Below are positions 49,611 through 61,211 of a stretch of 64,000 nucleotides of DNA, piece after piece (position 1 is the first letter of the stretch; every line of letters begins with the position of its first letter). The notes below the pieces were generated by a model. The model ran no database searches, was not told the DNA's origin, and saw nothing but the letters and a program-made list of their open reading frames with translations. The stretch spans positions 744,001 through 808,000 of the forward strand of contig JAIWNF010000003.1 in the NCBI GenBank assembly GCA_025093555.1, given 5' to 3'. The stretch is from Circinella umbellata. Lineage: Eukaryota > Mucoromycota > Mucoromycetes > Mucorales > Lichtheimiaceae. Made by a program: the position numbers and the translations under genes.

Positions 49611-50628
49611 ATAAGGAAGCAAAGTCAAAAAAATAAATAGTTTCTTTTTCGTTCTTTTTATTCTCTCCTTTTGTTGTGTTGACAGTTTTTTGGTTGGCGA
49701 AAAATGATTGAAGGAAATTGTTATTTCCGCTGCATTTGAAAATGTTTGGCATTAAAAAGTAACACAATAGAATGAAGTATATTATTGTTGAAAATTGAAT
49801 ATGTTAGAAAATATTTCTTAAAGAAACAACTAATATTACTTTGTGTTGTCACGTATATTCATATGATTAAATATATTCTCTTGTGCTTTCATTTTTTGGT
49901 AAAGTTCAAAATGGAACGGGTACTGTTCTATGCAGTAATTTTTGATCCACAATTAAAGATCGATATAAAATCACATATCATTTTATTACGTATCTTATTG
50001 ATAACTACATGATTAGATTAAAACATGTATAAATACACAAAAGTAATTAATTTTGCTTTACATACTTTTTATATCAAGAAAATCAAAAAGCTAACTCTAC
50101 TATATCTTTAGGTGATATAATGATAAGCAAAGAAGATACTGAATTATTTGCTGTTTCTATTCGGATAACATTATCAAATAAAAAATACGTGTTGTTTTTT
50201 ATTATTCATAAGAAGAAGAAAAAGGAGAACTATGCATAGAATACATGGAAAGAAAAATCAATATAATATTTATAATTTCAGTACGCCACACTTCATTCAA
50301 TCTTAGTAAGGGTGAATACACTGAAGATATACTGCGTAAATTATGATATATATTAAAGTTTTCTCAAAAAAAAAAAGAATTATAATAAGAAGTAACTAAG
50401 CAGTAGGATTCAGATACTATAAGTGCATATATACTTTTAGGGGGTTTAGGAGGAGAAATATACAAATATTTAAAAACAGAAAGTGATTTCTGTTTGTATT
50501 GTTATTATTTTTTCCCTGGTCTTCTTTCTCATCAACTTTGTGTAATATATACTACTACTAATATTAATTTATTTATATACCATCAAGCGAGTCTATATAT
50601 TTTTTTTTAAAAAAAAGGTTCTATAATA
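49611..50628. other. Intergenic, divergent promoter region
   Basis: Lies between the divergent HUT1 and inhibitor-like genes. AT-rich, with no supported ORF or RNA gene. Confidence 0.5.
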
Positions 50629-51291
50629 ATGAGACTCCAATGTATTTTGCCATTACTTTTTAGTTCGCTCTTCGTCTCTAAAGCACATATAATAACCGAT
50701 GTAAACTCTATTGAAGGAGTAACAGGAGAAGATGAAAAAAAACAGACAAAATTGGAATGTACGTAGAAGTCTCAATATTAAAATGATTGTTATTTTACAG
50801 AGTTACTACGTATCATATAAAAAATAATTTTATACAGTATTGTCTAAATTTGTTCTTTGCATTTTCCTGTAGTTGCTGGCGGGATTGCTGTGTACGATTA
50901 TAATCCAGTCAATGACGATACAACAGAATATGTATGGAAATTTAGCTGTCCTTTCGTTGCTGGCAATAAAAAAACAACTCATCCAAATCCACAGCAAGCA
51001 TGCAGCGACCTTATTCAATATAAAGATGACCTCAGTTCTTTGAAAAAATTGAATAAAAACAATGGGCGCAGATCTTCTTGTTCTGAAAGTGGGAATGATA
51101 AAGAATTCGCAGCTTTTTCACTTAGAGGAAAATTACACGACCAAAAAGTGGAAGTTATGGAAGTTAAATATTCTAGTCGGTGTACACTTCAAGAAGCTCT
51201 AGTTGAAGCTGGTCTTTCATACCTGATTCCGTTTGATGACAGTGGAGCTTTTATTCCACCTACTGATACTGTTACTTCTGATTCGTCATAA
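50629..51291 (+). CDS. Secreted protein resembling Streptomyces subtilisin inhibitor (SSI, inhibitor family I16)
   Basis: Exons 50629-50758 and 50873-51291 give 182 residues. A signal peptide (residues 1-19, MRLQCILPLLFSSLFVSKAH) is clear. The mature chain contains WKFSCPFVAGNKKTTHPNPQ then QACSDLIQYKDDLSSL, which parallels the SSI pattern of Cys, THP, Cys, then a Leu/Asp-Leu helix. A second cysteine pair follows (SSCSES and SSRC, 34 residues apart; about 30 in SSI), and the chain ends near LIPFDD, as SSI ends in a Phe-rich strand. Four mature cysteines would form the two SSI disulfides. The likely reactive site, just after the third Cys, has changed (SES) and a Lys/Asn insert precedes it, so target specificity is unknown. 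SSI proteins inhibit subtilisin-like proteases. Confidence 0.6.
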
Positions 51292-52582
51292 TGGTGGTAC
51301 TATATCAACTATCAAAAGATTTCTCGAATCAAAATTATAAAAAATAAAAAAAGTGCGATGAACTATATACTTTTTTACTTGAAATACGTACAAACTGTCC
51401 GAATAGACAACTTATGCTTCATAATTTCATTAAACTGTTAAAATTACAGCCCATAGTCAATACTGTTTTGAAAATTGTGATAGATTTATATGTCTGATCA
51501 TTTTAAACTAGTTATTTGGTTACGTTGTATATACTCTATACTATAAAAATAATATGCAATGGTTGTAATGATATTAGTAGTAAATACTTATAAAAAACTG
51601 AGCTTTGCTATGTAAAATGTAAGTATATCGTAGTGTATTATTATATAATAAATAATAGATTGTTCATAGCATGGTCTTATCATGACCTTAGCAAGATTAT
51701 TTTATTTATGAGGGTTGTCAGTTATTACTAATAGAAAGTTGAATTACATACACTATAGTTAGCATATGGGGTATTTTCTGGATTTATGCAAGAATAGTCA
51801 TAATACGAGAATGAGATGGTTGCTACGAATAAAATGATTTAGGCTTAACACATTTTTTCTAAGCTATAGTCATATTTATTTATAGTTTATCAAGATAATA
51901 CACCTTCTGATCGTCGATTTTTAATTATCCGTAAATCATTCACAAATGACGCATCCATCCTCATAATAGAAATACCCACGATAATATACTATGTGCCTTC
52001 ACACGGGTCAACTGAGTTGAAGGGTCATGTCAAATAATAATAAGAGGTATGATGATTTTGAGCAATATCAAGACTCCACCAACACTTGTTTTATTTGTTA
52101 CACGGATGTTTGATTATGGATCAGATTATCTTGTCGCATTTCAACTGAGTTCATATTAATAATAATGCAGCTGAAAAGTGTCTTTTAAAAGAAGATACCT
52201 ACATAAAATATAATATCCAGAACAACAAGCAATTTTAAAATGGGGTTCTTGCATAAAACGCTCATGGAAGAAATGTGCAGAAATGTTTTTTATTGCCAAT
52301 AAACAAAAAAGTACATGCAGAACTCTTTCTTTTTTCTGTGCAAGGAAATAAAAAGTGATGGACATATGAGTGATTTTTCATGTGTATAAAAATATCCAAT
52401 TATATGAATTAATGGATAAACGGGGAGTTGCTTTTTTTTGTTATGATGATATTTTTGTATACGTATAGTCATATGATATAACTAAATGATACTTTTATTA
52501 TCATTGTACCAGCAGGGATATACATGTAAGGTGTGGTTTGAGTAGAATTGAAAAAGAGTGCAATAGAAAAAAAAAAACAGGT
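51292..52582. other. Intergenic region between converging genes
   Basis: About 1.3 kb with poly-A/T tracts and no supported gene on either strand. Confidence 0.5.
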
Positions 52583-53746
52583 TTAGCAATAAGTGTATTC
52601 CACAATTGGACCACCTATTTCTGAGATTTCGGGAATTGTACATTTCAAATCAAAAGCTTTTGCTAATACAATCTTATATATCTTTTGAACATTAATTGAG
52701 TGGGCTGTTGAGCAAAAAATTAATGGTGCTTTCATGGCCCGTGCATATTTCCTTGCCTTTATAAAAAATAGATAAATAACTTAGACTCTTCTTTCGATAT
52801 ATGTTCTACGTTTTTGTCCCTTCTCTTCTAAAATAAATCCAGCCTTTTACCTGTCTAGTTACTTCCTCGTGATCGTTATCGGAAAGATGGACGAATTCAT
52901 CATATTTTGTTCCGACCAACAATGGAATTGCACACTATAATATCATTGTGTTTCTTTGTGTCAGGGATCGCGAGAAAAAGCCAAGAAAAAAAAAGAACGT
53001 AGACGTTTTACCTTATTCATGCCACGTGCTTGTCGATACCATTCTTTGATACTATTAAGTGTTGATTTCCGTGTTAAATCAAAGGTGAATAAAATCGCAA
53101 CTGCATCATTACATACAAGTGGCAACATGCTTACAAATTCTTTTTGACCTATTATTATCCAATCAATCAATTAACCTTTTCTTATAAATATAACTGGTGT
53201 TGCCGATAATAATAATAGTGTGATTTAGCTTACCACCTAAATCCCAAATACTAAATGTAATTTCAGTATTTTTGATAACGATCGATTTTTCCATAAAATT
53301 TACACCTAATTTTTTATTATTTATTAGAAAATATCTGCAGATATATTATTTTTACTTGGATAACCAAACAATGAATTATTATTTTTTGTTGATAGCGAAC
53401 CTAACGTCTGTACATATTCTTCATCAAAAGCACCTTCAGCATACTTGACCATAAGACTCGTTTTTCCGATGTTTGTATCACCAACTATACCTGTTTTGAG
53501 AACGATACTAAATCATTTTTTACATCATGGGTAAAATAAAATAGAAAGATATATTCTTTTGGGATTAGTTTTCCTTTTCTAAATAAAAAAGCCCATTCTA
53601 AATAAGATACTATACCTCTTTCGTGGTGGTTGTGATGATGGTGACGCTGCATCTGAAACCTCGACTACAGAGTTTCTCGTATTTGATAATCCATCATGCC
53701 TTGGTGTTGATGATACGATTGCAGATGATGACGATGAAGTGGCCAT
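52583..53746 (-). CDS. spg1: Septation-initiation Ras-like GTPase Spg1/Tem1
   Basis: Switch of the septation initiation / mitotic exit network at spindle pole bodies. Six exons: 53746-53616, 53507-53401, 53305-53234, 53148-53012, 52934-52851, 52756-52583; 234 residues. A Ser-rich N-terminus of about 45 residues precedes the G domain: P-loop [17 protein letters not shown], switch I region [12 protein letters not shown], switch II WDLGGQKEF, VGTKYD (in place of NKxD) and [29 protein letters not shown] and [14 protein letters not shown] are specific to Spg1/Tem1. No C-terminal CAAX is needed in this family; the chain ends EYTYC, whose last residue is a lone Cys. One donor (GTTCGC at 53400) is unusual but the phase is right. 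Confidence 0.94.
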
Positions 53747-54405
53747 AGTTTGGCAAAGGAAAAAAAGAAAAAAAGGTAATTTTTAAGAGTATAAAAAATT
53801 AAAGGAGTGAAAAAAAAATAAAGAATAAAAAAAAGGTTAATAAAAATAAATTATGATGATTCCAGGAGTCCTGTTAATAACAATAAAAACTCGTTATATA
53901 AAACAAAGAAGATCAACCATATATTTTTAACATAGAGGGACTAAAAAAAAAGGTCGTCACAGATCAAAGAATTGAATTACTAACAATAAAGACAATGAGC
54001 AACATATATCAACTTTTATTATAATGGAACTTCTCTTTTTTTTTCCTCTGCAGCAATAATAATGCAAGGCACAGGGTTTCGTATAGAATTTATAAAATAA
54101 TTTTGTGCTACCGGATCGTCCTTTTGTTAGACAATTAACAAATTTGGTTAAAAACGCCGACCTCCTCGGCCACCAAAGTTGCTGCCTGTCTGTCCGTGGT
54201 TTCACCGGATTTTCAAACGGGGATGATTCTTTTTGGTTTTGGTACCTTAAGCAGTTTAATTTTTTTTTCTTTAAAACTTTCGATTTCCCCAATTTGTTGC
54301 TTGTCTTCCTTCTTTCCTTTCACTTCCGAAGAGTGGTTCCCCTCTTTTATTTTATTTATTTTTTGTGTTCATTTCACATAACAAAAATAAAAGTAAAAAT
54401 AAATC
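53747..54405. promoter_or_regulatory. Divergent promoter region of spg1 and the PAQR gene
   Basis: 659 bases between two start codons on opposite strands. Long T-rich stretches lie on the PAQR side (54260-54380). No ORF here has a recognisable domain. Confidence 0.45.
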
Positions 54406-56112
54406 ATGGTGGATGTAAATAGCACAACAGCAAGTACGACGGATGCGGGGCTTAGCAATGGCAGTTTTCTCATGATGAGACGCCATTCATTATACCAACC
54501 TGCTACTATTACTGCATTTACCACTTCAACAAAAACAGCTCCATTTTTAACAACACCTCGTACCCGTTGCCGTTCTCATTCTACTTCTTCTCTTCCTTCT
54601 TCTCCCACCATTATGCCAGAACTTACCACATTTTCTTCATCTTCTTCTTCACTATCCGACGATTCTTCAACCATTGATATCGGTGACGATGATACTTGTT
54701 CGACTGGACTTTTACAATATATGGATGATCATGTCTTCGAAACTTGGGATAGTGCAAAAGCCCTCGTTGTTGGAGCAGAACGTCTTTTACGATACCATGA
54801 ATTACCAAAAGAATGGCAAGAAAATGAATATGTGTTGTCAGGGTGAGTTTTTATAAATTGTAATATTTGTTTTTTTTTTCGTTGCCCTTAGCGATAAAAT
54901 ATCAAACCCCTTCTTCTTCACCCCCTTTCATATATGATTCGATTTTCTACCCCTTTCTTCTCAAAAATAAATTACACACTGACAAAATTATTCAGAGTTT
55001 TTTCTCCTTGACGTAAAAGTGCTAACTGTATTTCTATGCATTGTTTATATTAGATATCGATTCTATGCCTCTCATCGAGATTGCCTCAGATCAATCTTTA
55101 TGCTTCATAACGAAACACTAAATATTTGGAGTCATTTAATTGGCTTCATTTTTTTTTCGTTTCTTAGTGTCTCTGTGTTTAATGTAAAGAAGCAGTTTTT
55201 GTAATTAATGAAGCAAAAAAAAAAAAAAAAACCAGAAAACTGTTATTTATTTGTTTGTGAAATTTTTTGTCTAACCAATAATCTTTATTTTAAAAAAATA
55301 GCATCATTTTCCTGAAGCACCCACCAGTGATCGAGCCATTTTTGCAACTTTTTGTATAGCAGCATTAAAATGTTTATTCTGTTCATCGATATACCATACC
55401 TTCATCTGTCATCATAAAATTAAAGGTTTTGCAGCGACATTGGATTATATTGGCATTGCCTTTTTGATTGCAGCATCCGTATTGGTGACCGAATATTACG
55501 GATTCTACTGTAGTCCGATACCACGTACTCGATACATGGTTTTTACTGGATTTGTTAGTAGTTTTGGTGTCATTTTGCCATTCCTCAAAAGCTGGGATAC
55601 CAAAGAATTTCGTCCTATCCGAATTACAGTATTTTTATCATTGGCTTTCTCCAGTATTGTACCCGTACTTCATTTAGTTTATCTTCATGGGTTTTGGTCA
55701 ACATGGGCATTTTTAGAAAATGTCATGATAAGCGTTTCAATGTATTTATTGGGTGTTTTATTTTGTAAGTTAATAGTAACTCTAATTCATGATTCATACA
55801 CATTGAGCCAAACATGTATAATGTTTAAACTAACATGTATATGTTATTATTATTAGATGCCAATCGATGGCCTGAAAAGAAATTTCCTGGAAAATTTGAT
55901 TATCTCGGTATGACTAGTCATGCCATTTGGCATGTGTTTGTTTGCTTTGGTATTTATGTAAGTAGTTATATCTATTCTTTTTTTTTGTTTATATTTTTTT
56001 AATGCATCTTTCAATGTTTTGATTTCTAATCCATTATTTGTGACGATAGTTCCACTATATGGCATCATTGCACTTTTACAAAAATCGACTTATGTTTAGT
56101 TGTCCACCATAG
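54406..56112 (+). CDS. PAQR/adiponectin-receptor-like seven-helix membrane protein (Izh/hemolysin III family)
   Basis: Exons 54406-54842, 55054-55183, 55302-55764, 55857-55957 and 56050-56112 give 397 residues. A cytosolic Ser/Thr-rich N-terminus of about 125 residues leads into the conserved LPKEWQENEYVLSGYRF and LRSIFMLHNETLNIWSHLIG, where HNExxNIWSHL is the family signature. Next come IAALKCLFCSSIYHTFICHH (Ser and His of the zinc site) and DYIGIA. The C-terminal GMTSHAIWHVFVCFGIYFHY supplies the HxxxH zinc ligands. Relatives (yeast Izh1-3, PAQR/ADIPOR) act in lipid and zinc homeostasis, probably as ceramidase-like hydrolases. The chain ends soon after the last helix, as in Izh proteins. 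Confidence 0.92.
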
Positions 56113-57518
56113 ACCTAAAAAGAAAAACCTATCGCATCAATGTATTTACGTCCATCAATTCCTTTTATATTACTATTACTCATCATATTATATTCGCCAT
56201 TATCAAACTATCATAAACGACAACAATAACCACGCCTCAAATCTTCCCGGATTCTTTCTCTCTCCCGCCGATTATCCGGATTAAAAAATTTGTGTGTTTA
56301 TACCATTTTTGTTGTTGTGTGGGGTGCCTAATAATACAACATATAACACATTATTCACATCATCACATCGCTTCCCACACTATTATAATCCCAACAAAAA
56401 ATAATAAAAATAATAAAAATGTTAGGGCCCTTGCGGTAAAATATATTTCACATTTTACACATCACGTAACACACACAAAAAAATGGTCATTACTTTTTAT
56501 TACGAAACTGGATCAACATCTTTTTTTTCTACTACTGGTGGATGTTTTCTTTCAATATGTTTCAAAATTATTGTATCATCTTTGATTTGATCTGTTTTAA
56601 TATTTTTTTACTCAAGGAAATAAAACTTTGCAATTTTTTGGATCGGGAATTGGATCGATTTTTTTTTTTAACTTTAATAAATGTAAAAGAACAAGAGCCA
56701 CCCTGGCCATAAACTTTGTTAATAAACTTTTTTTTATAGTTTTACTTTCTTATCAACTTATCTAAGATAAAAACTCTTTAAAAAAGATGCGTGTTAAAGG
56801 ATATTTGCACTATAGATATTTTTTTTTTATTTCTGTAATGAAGCCCCAAAAATATTTTTTTTCCTTATCCGTCGGTTAAACGTTCGTATATATTGTAAAT
56901 CGCCGAATATAATTAAAACGAGGATAGGGAAAGAAAGATATTAGGTGACACAAGCAAAAAAAAGGGACGATCTTTTGATGAAGAGCAGTATAAAATCGAA
57001 TGTAGCGTGAACCATACCAGCTCTAAATCACAGGGGAGCAAGGAACAGAAGCAAATAACAGTATATATCAAAATAGCCAAAGATTCAAAGATGACCGAAA
57101 AAAAAATCCATGAACTGGGTAAAAATGCAACGAAAATATTTTTGAAACCAAGAAAGGAATCTGGCAGGAAACATCTAAGAACTTTTTTGTTTTAAATATT
57201 TAACCGTCTTTAGTCGTACCTCCTAGGTTTTTCAAACACCTAATATGTGATTTGTTTAATTTTTTTGTTATAGAAATAGTTCAATAATAATATATTCGTA
57301 TGGGTGTCATGGTTAAAGTAATGAAAGGAAAAAAAGTAGGCCTTAAGATATTATATATAATGATAAGAATGGATGATATGCGATAAATACAAAAATCAAA
57401 AACAGGCGCATAGGTTTGAAGTGGAACAAAAAATAACTTCCTAAAGTAGAGGGGAAAAGGGCAGGGAAACTAAAAGAATATGTGATAAAATGTATAAGAA
57501 TGAAAAGAAAAGAATTTC
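56113..57518. other. Intergenic region, no gene seen
   Basis: About 1.4 kb of AT-rich sequence between converging genes. Small open frames (56292-56585 and 57007-57195) have no recognisable features. I see no RNA gene or repeat of note. Confidence 0.5.
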
Positions 57519-59102
57519 TTAACGACGTCCAAAGGCAGGTCCAGTTTCAATAAGATCATCAACATGGTCAAGAAATATTTGAATCCCTTTAAAATATTCA
57601 GGGCCCAGCACTTGCTCTTCTGCAAGATCCTTGAAATTACTACTTCGTAATTCATGTTGTTGATGTTCTGGAGGTAATGTCATTTCTTTCAAAACGACAT
57701 ACGAACTATTATCGGGATCAATTCCGATTTGAATCAACCATTGTCGAGCCAATGTGATACGATCTTCTTCAGGCCAATGTTCAGAAGATGGGAACATAAC
57801 ACAGAGTTCATTTCCATTCAATATGGCACGAAACTTTCCATGACACTGTAATTGGTTTAGTAACATGACCACCTGAGCCAAATAATGTTGATATAATTCT
57901 GCAACAGAATGAACAGATTGAACCAAGGACGAATCCAATATTTGACTTGAAGATAATTCACTTGAGTTCCACAATGTTGTACCATCCAATTGGAATGATA
58001 AATAAACAACCGTCAATTCTTTAGGTACTTGTTCTTTTTTATCGGGTGGCGCTTTCACTCTGCTTGAATGCCAATGATGATGACGATTCGCTGGTGTTGC
58101 TGCTGTATCTTTGGAATGTTGCGGTGTATATTTGCAAGACAAATCATCATGACGAATATATTCGAATCTTAAAGTCGTTTTACCTTTGTTGCCGTTGTTG
58201 TTATATGTACGTTGTTGATGATGACGACGTTGACGACGGCTTGTACCAGTAACAGAGCCACGTCGGACCAATCCAGGTTGACGACGCTTATTAGGGTAAG
58301 CTTCTTCTTCTTGAATTAAATCGGACATTCCTTTGCACTGATGTTGGCGAGAAAACATACCAGCTTTGTTATTGGATGGATTCTGGTTTTCATCATTATC
58401 ATTGGATGTATTTGAAAGAGCAGATGGACGAGCATGTGATTCATTTCCATTCGAAAAAGGAGACGACATTTTTGAACCAGCAGGTGAAACAAAACGAGAC
58501 GAAATATGTGAAAATCCAGTGTTCGTCATTGTATTATTTGTCGTTTGCTGGAATAAGGAGACACAAGGTGATTTGGCAGTCGAAAAATGACGAGTTGCGA
58601 AAGGTGTACGAGCATATCCAACGACAGTTCGAGGGAAAAAACCACATCCACTAGTGTTATAAAATCCATTGGCAGCTGCATAAAATCCATCTGCTTGACC
58701 TCCCAAAATATTTCCACCAGAAGAAGTGGTGGACGACATGATTGTACGATATTGTTGAGATGTTGTAGAAGCAAATGAAAATTGATAGGCATTAGGTGGT
58801 CTTGCTATCGTAGGAGAAGAAAATATTTTGACAATGGGAAATTGTTGCTGTAATGTTTTTAACAATCGTTGTTGTTCTTGTTCAGCCACATGGAAAAGTG
58901 TTGGTGCTTTAGCATTGTTAAAATGAGTCTTGGCAATGACTTGTTGCTGCTGTTGTGCAGAAATATGATAAAAACGAGTTTTTGCATTTTGCAAAGCGGA
59001 CGAAACGGTAGGTTGTTGCTGCACCAGCTCGGTAACCTTCGTTTCAAGGAAATGCCGTAGCTGATGCAGCGGTGTAAAGATCTTGGCAGGGCGTAGTAGC
59101 AT
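57519..59102 (-). CDS. Hypothetical protein, possibly mitochondrial, low-complexity N-terminal half
   Basis: A single exon of 527 codons. The first 20 residues (MLLRPAKIFTPLHQLRHFLE) are basic and amphipathic, like a mitochondrial targeting peptide. Gln-, Ser- and Asn-rich sequence follows with a basic cluster (RRQRRHHQQR) near residue 290. The last 170 residues look folded: KELTVVYLSFQLDGTTLWNS, SVAELYQHYLAQVVMLLNQL, HGKFRAILNGNELCVMFPSS and EDRITLARQWLIQIGIDPDN. I do not recognise the domain. The frame is open over 1.6 kb with no intron, which supports a real gene. Confidence 0.72.
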   Translation of the reverse strand: MLLRPAKIFTPLHQLRHFLETKVTELVQQQPTVSSALQNAKTRFYHISAQQQQQVIAKTHFNNAKAPTLFHVAEQEQQRLLKTLQQQFPIVKIFSSPTIARPPNAYQFSFASTTSQQYRTIMSSTTSSGGNILGGQADGFYAAANGFYNTSGCGFFPRTVVGYARTPFATRHFSTAKSPCVSLFQQTTNNTMTNTGFSHISSRFVSPAGSKMSSPFSNGNESHARPSALSNTSNDNDENQNPSNNKAGMFSRQHQCKGMSDLIQEEEAYPNKRRQPGLVRRGSVTGTSRRQRRHHQQRTYNNNGNKGKTTLRFEYIRHDDLSCKYTPQHSKDTAATPANRHHHWHSSRVKAPPDKKEQVPKELTVVYLSFQLDGTTLWNSSELSSSQILDSSLVQSVHSVAELYQHYLAQVVMLLNQLQCHGKFRAILNGNELCVMFPSSEHWPEEDRITLARQWLIQIGIDPDNSSYVVLKEMTLPPEHQQHELRSSNFKDLAEEQVLGPEYFKGIQIFLDHVDDLIETGPAFGRR

Positions 59103-59338
59103 ATAAGTTAATGACTCATTTGCTTATCAAAAAATCCCTCCTTTTGTTTTCTTTTTCTTGGCTTCCGGATAAATTAAAAAAAAAAGGTGAAAAAGAGGAA
59201 AGAAAATGCCGCGTGTATGGGAGACTGTAAAAATTTACAGATGACGCATACACAATTATCCTTTTTTGTAAATATTATTAGAAGTACAATGTATTTAATT
59301 TTTTTTTATTTTATTTTAAATAATCTTTTATTTTATTT

Positions 59339-60682
59339 CTATGGTGATGGTGATGGATGAGGTACACGAGACAATTGTTGGATGGCATCAACGTCAAAAA
59401 TTCCTTTAAGCCCCTTTTGAGCAATACCAGAAATCACTGCATTAGCAACGGTATCGATGTGTAATGGGGGGGTTGTTAAGCTTGTACCATACGGTAATGT
59501 ATTAAGTTCCTTAGCAACAGGTTTTGTTACCATGTTAGCCAATTGAATAGCCGTTGCCAAGGGTGTAGCGGCAGGTCGCTCATGACTGTACATAAAGCCT
59601 TGTGGATTTTTTTTTTACACAAATGAGTAACACAATTTGTTTTTACTCTCCTTCCGTCATTTTCCCTTCCCCACCTCCTTTTCTTTTACACATGACTCAT
59701 AATATTAGATTTACCTGGTCGAAGTACAATGGATCGAAATTCAGGTCTTGCAAAAAGAAATTGTTCTGCTTGACGTTTTGTACTAATATATCTTGGATCC
59801 ACCAAAGGGAAAATATCAGATGCTGATATATACACAAATGCATCCATAGATGATATTTTTGCAGCTTCTTTGGCAAGTGTGATCGCTGGATAATATATTA
59901 TTAATTAAGTGATAGAAATTTCCAATATTTTTTTTTCTTGTTTTGTACAACTTTAAAACCTACTTGTATCTCTATTCACCATTTCAAAAGTAGGTCGTGG
60001 TGTTTCCCGAAGTGGATTACCACGATCACGCATACCAATGAATTCACCAGCCATTTGAGCGACACCGTTTGCTGCATCACATAAATTCTTTGCACCTACA
60101 ACTTGTTTATAATCCATTTCTGAAATCATACCAACAGTGTGAACGACATCGGTCACGTTTTCTAACAAGTGCTGATATGTGGCTGGTTCTAAACTATCCC
60201 CTGCTTCCCATTGCACCTATTTATTTTTTATATATCATGTATCATATATGTCTGTATTAGTCAACCGGTCTATCTTTCTATTTTTAGTATTGTCAGCTTT
60301 TTTTTCACCTTTTCTGTCCATTCAGGCCGATGACCTTGTTTAAATAATTCAGGTATACCTCGTCGACTTATTAAAACAAACAGAAATAAAATTTAGAATG
60401 TAAATTATCTACTTCTAGAATTATTCATTCGTTGAGCTGATTTATCTTGAAAAATTAATATACACACCTTAAACTAACTGTTTCCCAACCTTGTCGAATG
60501 GCATGTTTACAAACGCTAAGTCCTATTATTTAAAAAGAAAAAAAAACAGCATGATAAGTTTTTTTAAAATTATTGTAAAAAATCAAAGAGAGCAAAGTGG
60601 AATCGCGCAAATTCAATAGCAAATTACCTAAAAACCCTGAACCTCCAACAACTAAAAGCTTTTTTGTCGCTGTTTGTGCCAT
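59339..60682 (-). CDS. COQ11: COQ11-like / NDUFA9-like atypical short-chain dehydrogenase
   Basis: Mitochondrial NAD(P)-binding protein; in yeast Coq11 (YLR290C) is part of the coenzyme Q synthome. Six exons: 60682-60628, 60522-60468, 60366-60309, 60216-59964, 59885-59715, 59598-59339; 283 residues. The Rossmann start reads KKLLVVGGSGFLGLSVCKHA, followed by TVSLSRRG, WEAGDSLEPATYQHLL, VVHTVGM, DAFVYISAS, YISTKRQAEQFL (YxxxK-like) and SIVLRPGFMYSHER. This order is that of the atypical SDR a5 group holding Coq11 and NDUFA9. Length fits Coq11 better than the longer complex I subunit. A separate targeting peptide is not visible. Confidence 0.83.
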
Positions 60683-61211
60683 TTTCGTGTTTTTGTTTTG
60701 TATAGGGAGTAAAGCTCTTTTTTATGAAGCAATAATAATTGTTGTCAATTTTTTGTTTGTGTAACACCATCTTTTGTTATGGTCCGTACATGGTTTTTAT
60801 TCTTTGGCTATTATGCAAATTCACCAATAAAAATAAACCTGATTACTCAACTGCCTAAAACTCAACTGTATTGTAACTTTGACTGTCAATGGGGAGATAG
60901 ACCCCAATGCCTTTTCACTTTGAAATTTTTTATTGTATAATCAAATGCCTATTGAAAAATATTTTTTCAGAAACTTATGTTGTTATCCGTTTGTCTTTTA
61001 ACCGATAATGGGTTGTATGCAGATACAGTAAAGATTATCAAGCATGCCAGAATAAAATAAAAAAAAGTAAAGAATATGATGATTAATAATTATCTATAAC
61101 AATGATCCAACAGAAATGAGACTCTGTTTTTTTACTATTACAAATTATATAAAAAAAAGTCATAATAATTATTTGATAATGATAGAAAAATGATAGATAA
61201 TAACTAATGAA
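60683..61211. other. Intergenic region, no gene seen
   Basis: Spacer holding the COQ11-like promoter and the 3' flank of the SCY1-like gene. No coding signal. Confidence 0.5.

Noticed and set aside
57007..57195. Short lysine-rich frame
   Set aside because: AAA/AAG-rich AT sequence with no domain, splice site or conserved pattern.
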